Assembly: GCA_017540505.1 (NCBI GenBank)
Contig: JAFYAW010000030.1
Span: 124,001-188,000, forward strand
DNA length: 64,000 nucleotides
From: Bacteroidales bacterium
Lineage (GTDB): Bacteria > Bacteroidota > Bacteroidia > Bacteroidales > WCHB1-69
Reading direction: 5' to 3'
Under the pieces are notes generated by a model. That model did not search any database and was not told the origin of the DNA. It saw only the letters and a program-made list of their open reading frames with translations. Shown here piece after piece: positions 39,716 through 46,966 of this stretch (positions are counted from its first letter, which is position 1; each line of letters starts with the position of its first letter). Both the position numbers and the translations under genes were made by a program.

Positions 39716-40280
39716 TGTCCGTCTCCTCTGTTTGGTTTTCGTCCGTCATATTGACTAAAAAGGAAAAGTTCAGCTTCCCGTAGATCCGATGCTGGAAAAA
39801 GTGCGGATTTTCGGAAAAATCATGCTCTTTGGAATGCTCCAACACCAACCATCCGTCCGGATTCAGCAGTTGGTTCTCGAACACCAGCTCCGCCACCTTC
39901 TCGATGCCCTCCATCTGGTAGGGTGGGTCGGCGAAGATGATGTCGAACTTCTGCCGGCAGGCTTTGAGATAGGCGAATGCATCCTGCCGGATGACCATGA
40001 GCTGGTCGTACTGGAGCTTTTCTGCTGTTTTGCGTATGAAATTGGTGCAACGCTGGTCCGAGTCCACAGCTATCACCGACAAGGCCCCGCGCGAGGCGAA
40101 CTCGTAACTGAGGTTGCCCGTGCCCGAGAAGAGGTCCAGCACCCGCACCCTGTCAAAGTAGAAGTAGTTGTTCAGGATGTTGAACAGACTCTCCTTGCCC
40201 AAGTCCGTCGTGGGCCGCACCGGCAGATTGTCGGGCGCCACAATGTGTCTTCCTCTGTTTTTTCCGCTTATGATCCGCAT
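39708..40280 (-). CDS. rsmD: 16S rRNA m2G966 methyltransferase
   Basis: 190 residues from the ATG at 40280; a TTG start 9 nt upstream is possible but less likely. It opens MRIISGKNRGRHI, typical of RsmD, then PTTDLGKESLFNIL, the SAM-binding VLDLFSGTGNLSYEFASRGA (motif I) and the catalytic FADPPY (motif IV). It methylates G966 of 16S rRNA during 30S assembly. It overlaps pth by 8 nt and follows the DUF3822 gene by a few nt, the usual arrangement in Bacteroidota. Confidence 0.94.
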   Translation of the reverse strand: MRIISGKNRGRHIVAPDNLPVRPTTDLGKESLFNILNNYFYFDRVRVLDLFSGTGNLSYEFASRGALSVIAVDSDQRCTNFIRKTAEKLQYDQLMVIRQDAFAYLKACRQKFDIIFADPPYQMEGIEKVAELVFENQLLNPDGWLVLEHSKEHDFSENPHFFQHRIYGKLNFSFLVNMTDENQTEETDNE

Positions 40281-40285
40281 ATCTC

Positions 40286-40984
40286 TCAAATGAAAACAAC
40301 GTGGTTGTGATACTGTTGCAGCAGTTCGTTCAGCTTGCGGTTCGGCTTGCTGAAATACTGGACGAAGAGGGTCGGGGCATCCAATCCGAACTGCATGACG
40401 CAGTTGAGGGTGTAATATAGCAGGTCCACATTCTCCATGCGGGTGGTCCTGTTGATGAGGGAAGGCTCGTTCTGACGCATCACCAGCACATCGGCAAAGG
40501 TGTCATCGATGGAAAGCATCACGGCATCCGGGCAGCCCTGCTCGGAAAGGAAGCGGTACAGGATGGAAAGCGCGCTGACGAAATGTGGCACACAGGCCAT
40601 GCTGTTGACGGTGTCGTATTCGTTCTGGTTGAGGAAGTACAAAGCCCGGTAATGGCGGATCGGGTCGCTGAAGTGCTGGCCGATCTGGGTGATGTCATAC
40701 TGCATCCGCAGATAGTCTCGGGCCTTGGCCTCATCATAAATCTCGTCCGGCACCAGCATGGGCGGCGTGGTGGCTACCACAATATCCACGGGCTGCGGGG
40801 TCGCATCCTCAAAATGGAAGAAAGCGGGTGCCTGCTTCGTCAGTAGCACATTCTGCGTGTTGGGGTAGTCCTTACGGAGGATTTTCCCGTTATCGGCAGA
40901 AAAAAGCGAAAATCCACCCGGCGTGAGCCGGATGGATTTCGTGTAATATGTGGAAAGTAAAGCATTCATGTCGATTACTCCCAT
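40286..40984 (-). CDS. DUF3822 family protein
   Basis: 232 residues (or 227 from the Met at 40969). It begins TYYTKSIRLTPGGFSLFSADNGKI and has PALFHFE-like (PAFFHFEDATP) and IGQHFSDPIRHYRALYFLNQNEYDTVNS stretches, the layout of DUF3822 proteins found next to rsmD. The fold resembles an actin/ASKHA-like two-lobe ATPase of the PilM/FtsA kind (inference: LLSTYYTKSIRL opening and DAVMLSIDDTFADVLVM). Function unknown. It overlaps the upstream gene by 10 nt. Confidence 0.8.
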   Translation of the reverse strand: MGVIDMNALLSTYYTKSIRLTPGGFSLFSADNGKILRKDYPNTQNVLLTKQAPAFFHFEDATPQPVDIVVATTPPMLVPDEIYDEAKARDYLRMQYDITQIGQHFSDPIRHYRALYFLNQNEYDTVNSMACVPHFVSALSILYRFLSEQGCPDAVMLSIDDTFADVLVMRQNEPSLINRTTRMENVDLLYYTLNCVMQFGLDAPTLFVQYFSKPNRKLNELLQQYHNHVVFI

Positions 40985-41652
40985 GAACCAGCGGTGCTGG
41001 CCTCCGTGAGGGAACCCATGTACATGTCCTCGTACTGGTCCCGATACTGTTTCTCGTCCGCCAGGTTGTTGTAGAAAATCTTGTTCCAGAGACGTTTCAG
41101 CACGCCGGCGTTCTCAGGCGTGATGCTCTTGTCCATGTTGACGAGCACATCCTCCAGCGGCACGTCAATCCTGTAAACCGGAACTTCATACGTCTTGCTG
41201 GCGATGGAACCGACCTGCACCTCGTACTGTTTCTTGTCGCTGAAGGGGATGTATTGGAAGTTCTTGAAACTCTCCTTGGTGAGATTCTTGTCCAATTCGA
41301 GCATCTTGTTGAGGGCGGGTACCTTTACCACCTCCTTGTGGATGAGACCCAGCTTGAAGGCTTCGGCCTCGCTCATGGAGTCGGGGAAGTTACCCACGTT
41401 CTTCTCAATTTCCACCGTGCCGTTGTTCACGAAATCCACCAGACTGTCCATCGTGGAGGCGTACTTCTTATACACATTCTTGTAGATGGCCTGGGCGCTG
41501 CGGATGGTCAGCAGGTTGTTCACATTGGCAGCCTTGCGCGCCTCATACACATTCTTGAATTTTTCGGGGCGCATGATGCTTCTGGCGGCGAAGATGGCCA
41601 AAAAGACGACTGCAATAACTAACAGGATACTGGTTAATGTTCTGGCTTTCAT
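40975..41652 (-). CDS. Membrane-anchored protein of unknown function, first in the rsmD-pth unit
   Basis: 225 residues. One N-terminal membrane segment (LTSILLVIAVVFLAIFAARSIM) is followed by a ~195-residue periplasmic or cytosolic part with EARKAANVNNLLTIRSAQAIYKNVYKKYASTMDSLVDFV, which looks like the pilin-like 'type II secretion pseudopilin' helix followed by an alpha/beta domain (inference), ending EDMYMGSLTEASTAGSWE. Conserved beside DUF3822/rsmD in Bacteroidota in my recollection, but no family name recalled. It overlaps the DUF3822 gene by 10 nt, so it is co-translated with it. Confidence 0.7.
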   Translation of the reverse strand: MKARTLTSILLVIAVVFLAIFAARSIMRPEKFKNVYEARKAANVNNLLTIRSAQAIYKNVYKKYASTMDSLVDFVNNGTVEIEKNVGNFPDSMSEAEAFKLGLIHKEVVKVPALNKMLELDKNLTKESFKNFQYIPFSDKKQYEVQVGSIASKTYEVPVYRIDVPLEDVLVNMDKSITPENAGVLKRLWNKIFYNNLADEKQYRDQYEDMYMGSLTEASTAGSWE

Positions 41653-41763
41653 AACTTTATTGTAATTTTATTTCTAATATTGCATTTTTATAAAAAGTAG
41701 GCAAAAGTAGTAAAAAAACGGCCACACTCCGCCTTATAGTGAAAAATATTTCACCTCTGGATG

Positions 41764-42843
41764 TTAAAAAGTGATTCGATGGATGCCGGCAGGGTATTTG
41801 TGCCCGACAAGCTGTCGCAGCCGCTGGTAGTCGGAGGGGTTCTGCACGAAGTCGATCCGCGTGGCATCCACCAGCAGCACTGGCATATTGGCATGCTGAC
41901 GGAAGTAGGTCAGGTAGCTGTCCTGGATGCCGGCGAGGTACTCGGCGGTGATGTCCTTTTCGTACTCGCGCCCACGCTTGGCGATGTTTTGCAGCAGGTG
42001 CTCCGTGTCATTGTACAGGTACAGGATCAGGTCGGGCTTGGGCAGGAAGGAGGAGATGGTCTCGAAGACCTTGGCGTAGAGGTTGTACTCGTCGTCAAGC
42101 AGGTTGTTCTTGGAGAAGATGATGCACTTGTCGATGAAGTAGTCGCCAATGACGCAGTCCTTGAAGAGGTCGCGTGCCGAGAGCAGGTTCTTCAGCTGCT
42201 GGTAGCGGTCCATGAGGAAGGTCATCTCCACAGGGAACGCATAGTGCACAGGATCCTTGTAGAATTTGGGCAGAAAGGGGTTGTCGGCAAAGCGTTCCAG
42301 CACCAGCTCCGCGTTGCAGTCGGCGGCCAGCATTTTGGAGAAGGTGGTCTTGCCGGCGCCGATGCAGCCCTCCACGACGATGTAGTTGTAGGGGATATCG
42401 CCCATGCGTTGGTCCGCAGCCGGGATACGGATACCCAGCTCGTCTAATGAACGCAGCACGAAATCGCGTTCGGCGATGCGGGGGTGGGGGAGCGTCAGGC
42501 GGTCGTCCTGATAGACCAGCCCGTCATAGTCGAGGATGTCCAAGTCGATGGTCCTGTCGTGATAGTTTGGCACCCCGTCCGTATAGGTGGTCTTCTCCGT
42601 GCGCCCGAGATCCCGTTCGATGCGCTGCAACGTGTCCAGCAGCGGCAAGGGCTCCAGCGGCGTGCGCACCACCACCACCTGGTTGAGGAACGGCGGCGCG
42701 TCGAATCCCCATGCCTCCGTCTCAATCACGGAGGAGGCGCGCAGGATCTCGCCGACCTGCCCGCCGATCAGGAGGCGCGCCTGCGACAGGTTCTCGGCAC
42801 GGTCCCCCATGTTGCTGCCTAATGCTATGACTGCTTCTTTCAT
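41764..42843 (-). CDS. folK: FolK-deoxynucleoside kinase fusion
   Basis: 359 residues from the ATG at 42843. Residues 1-~150 are 6-hydroxymethyl-dihydropterin pyrophosphokinase: AVIALGSNMGDRAENL, then VVVRTPLEPLPLLDTLQRIERDLGR and DRTIDLDILDYDGL, with LPHPRIAERDFVL. Residues ~165-359 are a deoxynucleoside kinase: IVVEGCIGAGKTTFSKML (Walker A), then LERFADNPFLPKFYKD, FPVEMTFLMDRYQQL and KRGREYEKDIT (LID), consistent with a deoxyadenosine/deoxyguanosine kinase. It couples folate synthesis and nucleoside salvage in one polypeptide, as known in Bacteroidota. A TATCTTTG box (42851-42858, minus) is 7 nt from the ATG, implying a leaderless mRNA. Confidence 0.92.
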   Translation of the reverse strand: MKEAVIALGSNMGDRAENLSQARLLIGGQVGEILRASSVIETEAWGFDAPPFLNQVVVVRTPLEPLPLLDTLQRIERDLGRTEKTTYTDGVPNYHDRTIDLDILDYDGLVYQDDRLTLPHPRIAERDFVLRSLDELGIRIPAADQRMGDIPYNYIVVEGCIGAGKTTFSKMLAADCNAELVLERFADNPFLPKFYKDPVHYAFPVEMTFLMDRYQQLKNLLSARDLFKDCVIGDYFIDKCIIFSKNNLLDDEYNLYAKVFETISSFLPKPDLILYLYNDTEHLLQNIAKRGREYEKDITAEYLAGIQDSYLTYFRQHANMPVLLVDATRIDFVQNPSDYQRLRQLVGHKYPAGIHRITF

Positions 42844-42850
42844 ACGGCGG

Positions 42851-42893
42851 CAAAGATAAAAAAAAGATGCCTGCGAAGCAAGCATCTTTTTGT
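42851..42893 (-). terminator. Terminator of the 51-residue gene directly abutting the folK promoter
   Basis: Read on the minus strand, AAAAAGATGCTTGC, a short loop TTC, GCAGGCATCTTTTTTT form a hairpin with a T run (42860-42893). TATCTTTG (42851-42858) overlaps the T run as the -7 box of the fused folK gene. So termination and re-initiation are packed into 43 nt. Confidence 0.7.
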
Positions 42894-42894
42894 G

Positions 42895-43050
42895 TTAGTT
42901 GTTAACAAGCAGCAAGGTCCTCTCACATACCGCCGTGACCGCCATCAGCGACTTCGAATACTCCAGCAGATTGCGGATGATGCGGCGGGAGGGTTTTTGA
43001 AGTTTGACGGATTTTGGTTCCGAAGGGGTAAATTTATTCGCCATAGACAT
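42895..43050 (-). CDS. Small conserved-type protein, 51 residues
   Basis: ATG at 43050 to TAA at 42895. The sequence starts MSMANKFTPSEPKSVKLQKP and continues SRRIIRNLLEYSKSL, then AVTAVCERTLLLVNN. The basic SRRxIRNLLEYSKSL helix is a pattern I associate with tiny hypothetical proteins of Bacteroidales (established only from memory, not checked). It is too short for reliable function prediction; it could be a nucleic-acid-associated or ribosome-associated helix. It has its own terminator and lies upstream of folK on the same strand. Confidence 0.6.
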   Translation of the reverse strand: MSMANKFTPSEPKSVKLQKPSRRIIRNLLEYSKSLMAVTAVCERTLLLVNN

Positions 43051-43125
43051 GATGTTTAGTGTGACATTGGGCAATTACATGTATCATAACGGCAGAACAC
43101 ACACTTTATTTTATCCGGCGAAAAT

Positions 43126-43497
43126 TTATTTTTTGAAAAGGAAATAAACAGCCAGCACCAATAGCGCGAAGCCAATCAGATGGTTGACCCGGAGCGGCTG
43201 GTCTTTGAAGAAGATTAGCATAAAAACCGTGAACACCGTCAGCGACACCGCCTCTTGGATCACCTTCAACTGCCAGATATTGAAGGGTCCGCCATTCCCG
43301 CTGAAGCCAATCCTGTTCGCAGGCACTTGACAGCAGTACTCAAACAAGGCTATTCCCCAACTGAACAGAATCACCAAGGGTATTGACAGTTTTGAAAACC
43401 ACGACACACTCTGCAGTTTAAGATGACTGTACCAGGCCAAGGTCATGAACACGTTGCTGCACAACAATAATATTATAGTATAAAGTCCTTTCATCAT
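43126..43497 (-). CDS. DUF486-family small membrane protein (DMT-like)
   Basis: 123 residues from the ATG at 43497 (the next codon, 43494, is also ATG). MMKGLYTIILLLCSNVFMTLAWYSHLK opens as DUF486 members do, with the AWYxHLK motif after the first membrane segment. It has four membrane segments: ~4-20, 31-49 (IPLVILFSWGIALFEYCCQV), 70-95 and 100-120. The loop FSGNGGPFNIWQLKVIQEAVSL is conserved in the family. It may belong to the drug/metabolite transporter fold as a half-size protein; no substrate known. An upstream in-frame extension overlaps the -7 box (TACTTTTG, minus, 43530-43537) and is rejected. Confidence 0.85.
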   Translation of the reverse strand: MMKGLYTIILLLCSNVFMTLAWYSHLKLQSVSWFSKLSIPLVILFSWGIALFEYCCQVPANRIGFSGNGGPFNIWQLKVIQEAVSLTVFTVFMLIFFKDQPLRVNHLIGFALLVLAVYFLFKK

Positions 43498-44195
43498 ACG
43501 CGATATGTTAGTAGGTGAATTTGCGGCGGCAAAAGTATAAAAATAATAAGTCTCCGAGAATCGTATTTTTAAAATCATCTTCATATCGGGTAGAGGATAT
43601 GCAAATTTCAATATTCCCAAAAACGGGTGCGCCCAATAAGAAAAAGCAAAGTCCAACGGCGTTACAAAAGTAAATCAGACAAGGAGTCGTATAATCTACT
43701 TTTGTAAACAAAACAACATAGAAGGAACAGAGCGAGTTACAAATATAAACAACACCAGTCTCTACGCAGCGACTTGTTGCTAATATTTTTGTAAATTAAT
43801 ACAGGTGATACATTTCGAAAATCAGTACCCATTCCACTACCGAAGATATTTCATATGGAGCTGTTGATATTTCCATAATCTATATATTGAATTAGATTTA
43901 ACATACTTATTTCCAATATAATTATAAGCTTTATATAATGTATTACACTATATAAATTGTATATTTAACTAACAATAGTTAATTTTGTATGATTTTATTC
44001 TATAAAATACTTTGTAATAGTATATTACTTATTTTATATAAAGTTTAAAAATCAGAATTTATCAACAATTTGAAACGAATAATAATTTTATGTATTTTTG
44101 TCACCGCAAACAAATCGCTTTTGTATATTTGTAAAGAAATCGCGATTGTTATACTCGTTTTACAAAAATCAATTTACAAAATAAAATCACGTAGT
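43498..44195. other. AT-rich gene-free gap
   Basis: About 700 bases without a supportable gene. 43660-44060 is very A+T-rich with TATATAAT/ATTATATA-type strings. The right end carries two -7 boxes (TATTTTTG 44093-44100, TATATTTG 44124-44131), the palindrome AATCGCGATT (44138-44147) and a wider inverted repeat, TTTGTAAA (44129) with TTTTACAAA (44157), which together look like a regulated promoter for the XRE gene. Confidence 0.6.
44124..44166 (+). promoter_or_regulatory. Promoter-operator candidate of the XRE regulator
   Basis: TATATTTG (44124-44131) is followed by GTAAAGAAATCGCGATTGTT and, after ATACTCG, TTTTACAAA. The outer arms TTTGTAAA and TTTTACAAA are inverted around the 10-bp palindrome AATCGCGATT. 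An XRE-type regulator binding here would autorepress. Confidence 0.45.
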
Positions 44196-44741
44196 ATGGT
44201 TGAAAGAATTAGAAAAGTGATGGAGTATTACCAATTGTCACCCGCGAATTTTGCGGATACAATTGACATCAATCGTTCCAGTTTGACACATATATTCTCT
44301 GGGCGAAACCAGCCGAGTTTGGATGTGGCAAAGAAAATCTTGAAAGCGTTTCCTGATGTGAATACGGAATGGTTGGTCATGGGTATGGGGCCTATGTTGA
44401 AAAATGAGACCGCATCGGAGCCATCAGTTACCACGGTTGACAATATGTCGCAGACGGATCTCTTTGGTAATTATGATGAGGATACTGCTTCAAAAACAAC
44501 GGATGAGCCCACCACTTCGCAAATAGAAGACGCTGTTTCTGAACTGGTTGCTGAAACCACAGAGGATGCTCCTGCGCGCAAGTCCACAACTCCCACACGG
44601 AATCGCCGCAACACGGATTCCAATATTTCAACCCGAGAATCAAAACGTGATCGAATATCCGATTCTCAGGGCGATAAGAAAATCGTTAAAATAGTCTTCT
44701 TTTACGATGACCACAGCTTCGAAGAGTACCGACCGAGATAG
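44196..44741 (+). CDS. XRE-family helix-turn-helix regulator with acidic/basic tail
   Basis: 181 residues from the ATG at 44196. The N-terminal ~68 residues are a HTH_XRE domain: MVERIRKVMEYYQLSPANFADTIDINRSSLTHIFSGRNQPSLDVAKKILKAFPDVNTEWL, ending MGMGPM, as in prophage-like repressors (given in part). The central region ~75-130 is acidic and disordered (TSKTTDEPTTSQIEDAVSELVAETTEDA in order), followed by a basic stretch TPTRNRRNTDSN and a terminal KIVKIVFFYDDHSFEEYRPR hairpin. A longer in-frame start at 44070 would read through the promoter and is rejected. Targets unknown. Confidence 0.82.
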   Translation: MVERIRKVMEYYQLSPANFADTIDINRSSLTHIFSGRNQPSLDVAKKILKAFPDVNTEWLVMGMGPMLKNETASEPSVTTVDNMSQTDLFGNYDEDTASKTTDEPTTSQIEDAVSELVAETTEDAPARKSTTPTRNRRNTDSNISTRESKRDRISDSQGDKKIVKIVFFYDDHSFEEYRPR

Positions 44742-44786
44742 CACAATACTCCATAGATGCTTTTCATTATAATTTAGTAGGATTTG

Positions 44787-46865
44787 CTACGCCCCGTGTT
44801 CCATCAGGAATCGTGACGCCTCAATGCCGGCCATGGCTCCGGAGGCGGCAGCTATAATGGCCTGCCGGTAGTTGGGATCTTGCACGTCGCCAGCAGCGAA
44901 CACCCCCTCCACATTCGTGAACGGTGTGCCGGGCCGGGTGATGAGATACCCGCTCTCGGTCATCTCCAGCTGGCCCTTGAACAGCTCCGACACCGGTGTA
45001 ACACCGATGGCCTCGAACACGCCGTCCACCTCAATGGTCCGTTCCGCCTGCGTGACGACGTCGCGCACTTGCAGGCCTGTAACCTTCTTGATGAAGCCCT
45101 TCTGTTCGCCCATCACATCCACGGGTACGGTGTTCCAAAGGACCTCAATGTTGGGCGTGGCCAGCACCGCATTCTGCAAAGCCTTCGTACCCCGAAACTG
45201 GTCGCGGCGATGCACGATATAGACCTTGGTGCAGAGTTGTGCGAGATAGAGGGCGTCTTCCAGGGCGGTGTCGCCACCCCCGATGACCACCGTAGTCCTG
45301 TTGCGGAAGAAGTTACCGTCGCAGGTGGCGCAGGTGGACACTCCGAAACCTCTGAATTTCTGCTCATTGGGCATTCCGAGCCAGCGGGCAGTGGCACCCG
45401 TGGACACAATCACAGTGTCGGCCAAAATCTCCCGCTGTCCGTCTAGAACGCAATGGAACGGACGGTTAGAGAAATCTACAGCGGTGATTCTGCCGGAGCG
45501 CATCTCCGTGCCCACGCGAAGGGCCTGTGCCCGAATGTCGTCCATGATGACAGGACCTGACGACCCTTGGGGATAACCGGGGAAATTCTCCACCTCGTTG
45601 GTGATGGTGAGCTGGCCGCCCGGCTGCATTCCCTCAATCAGCAGCGGCTTCAGGTCGGCCCGGGCGGCATAGATGCCGGCAGTGTAACCCGCTGGTCCCG
45701 AACCGATTATAAGGCATTTTACGTGTTCTGACATATAATCCCGCATATCAAGACTCATAATCCGATCGAAATCTTGAATGTTCTTGGTCTCTGTCCGCAA
45801 GAATACAGTGGCGGCCACGCCGGACGTCTTGTCGGGTACGCGACGCACGTCGATCACGCCGGGAAAGTCGGCGCTGAATTTGGCCTCGTTGAAAACCATA
45901 TTCTCACAGCCTGACGGCAAATCAAGTACGGTGAAAGCGTAGGTCAAGTCCTCTTTCCCGCGCCACATCTCCTCCTTCGTCACACGCTGTCCCTTCAAAT
46001 ACGAAAGCATCGGATGTTGGCCGCTGATGAAAACCTGCAACTCGTTCAGGCAAAAACCCGTGAAACGCAACGGGTTGATCTCTATCGGCACCGCTTTCCG
46101 ACCATCATAGCGGAATTCTATGTGCATGGGGAAATTCCGCAGATGTAATGTGTTGTTAAGATTCGTAAGAAATTTGGTGAACGGCTCCTCATATTGATCG
46201 AAAAGGCCTTTGTTGGTCATGTACAGACGGTCGGATGTGTCAGACTCGTCCATGAACTTATGATGGAAGATATTCAATATTACTGGACTCTCGTTCTCAT
46301 CGTAGTAGGCATCCACGGCATACTCTTCGCCGCAGATGTACTCCTCAATCAGGAAGCGGCTCTTCCCGACCACAAACTCCGGGAAATCGGCCCCGGCCTT
46401 TGCAAAATCATGCTGTAAAGATTCCACGGCCTTCTTGTATTCCTCAGAATTGTGCACCACGAACACCCCTTTGCTCAGAAATCCCACCGACGGCTTGATG
46501 ACACAGGGAAAGACGATACTATTTGTGTCAAGTTGCTCCATCTCGTTGATATTCACCTCTTTGAAAAAGAAATCCGGGTAGATGTCGCGACAAATCCTTC
46601 TGAATGCCGATTTGTCCTTCACGATAGAGATGCCATCCAGAAAGCGTTTGTCCTGAATATGGTCATAAATCCATCCGAGGGCATTTTCAGATACGGTGTA
46701 GAGTTTACCTATATTATTATATTCATCACAAAACTCTTCGTCAGACATAATCTTACCATCCGACACACGTTGCTCGGACATTTCATTTCTTAATACCGGG
46801 ATATCGTTTACCACCAGTGTTTTCACCATCAGGTCTGATACAAAAGGGCGTTCTAAAATTACCAT
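44787..46865 (-). CDS. Fusion of an ATP-grasp domain and thioredoxin reductase
   Basis: 692 residues in one frame. Residues ~1-377 are an ATP-grasp protein: CVIKPSVGFLSKGVFVV (phosphate loop strand), FLIEEYICGEEYAVDAYYDENE (ATP-binding hinge), then IEFRYDGRKAVPIEINPLRFTG with the metal-binding E and N. Residues ~378-692 are a complete thioredoxin reductase: MSEHVKCLIIGSGPAGYTAGIYAARA (FAD), STCATCDG with the redox pair C512 and C515, VIGGGDTALEDALYLA (NADPH) and FAAGDVQDPNYRQAI. An internal ATG at 45734 (residue 378) could give a free 315-residue reductase. The ATP-grasp part ends SLDMRDYM and normally ends there; the stop is absent, so the two run on. Substrate unknown. Confidence 0.85.
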   Translation of the reverse strand: MVILERPFVSDLMVKTLVVNDIPVLRNEMSEQRVSDGKIMSDEEFCDEYNNIGKLYTVSENALGWIYDHIQDKRFLDGISIVKDKSAFRRICRDIYPDFFFKEVNINEMEQLDTNSIVFPCVIKPSVGFLSKGVFVVHNSEEYKKAVESLQHDFAKAGADFPEFVVGKSRFLIEEYICGEEYAVDAYYDENESPVILNIFHHKFMDESDTSDRLYMTNKGLFDQYEEPFTKFLTNLNNTLHLRNFPMHIEFRYDGRKAVPIEINPLRFTGFCLNELQVFISGQHPMLSYLKGQRVTKEEMWRGKEDLTYAFTVLDLPSGCENMVFNEAKFSADFPGVIDVRRVPDKTSGVAATVFLRTETKNIQDFDRIMSLDMRDYMSEHVKCLIIGSGPAGYTAGIYAARADLKPLLIEGMQPGGQLTITNEVENFPGYPQGSSGPVIMDDIRAQALRVGTEMRSGRITAVDFSNRPFHCVLDGQREILADTVIVSTGATARWLGMPNEQKFRGFGVSTCATCDGNFFRNRTTVVIGGGDTALEDALYLAQLCTKVYIVHRRDQFRGTKALQNAVLATPNIEVLWNTVPVDVMGEQKGFIKKVTGLQVRDVVTQAERTIEVDGVFEAIGVTPVSELFKGQLEMTESGYLITRPGTPFTNVEGVFAAGDVQDPNYRQAIIAAASGAMAGIEASRFLMEHGA

Positions 46866-46906
46866 AGCAATATGATTATTTATTTATAAATCAAGAATAT
46901 ATATAA

Positions 46907-46941
46907 AAATCGCATGGGGCGATTTCATTGTGGCAAAAATA
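46907..46941 (-). promoter_or_regulatory. Promoter and inverted repeat upstream of the ATP-grasp/TrxR gene
   Basis: TATTTTTG on the minus strand (46934-46941) is followed downstream by AAATCGC and GCGATTT arms at 46907-46913 and 46919-46925. The same AATCGC half-site builds the palindrome near the XRE gene. Confidence 0.45.
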
Positions 46942-46966
46942 CAGAAAATTTGAAAGCCAATGCTTT

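Noticed and set aside
43657..44069. Possible replication origin in the AT-rich gap.
   Set aside because: It is AT-rich but I see no array of DnaA boxes (TTATCCACA), and neighbours are not dnaA, dnaN or gyrB. Only composition supports the idea.
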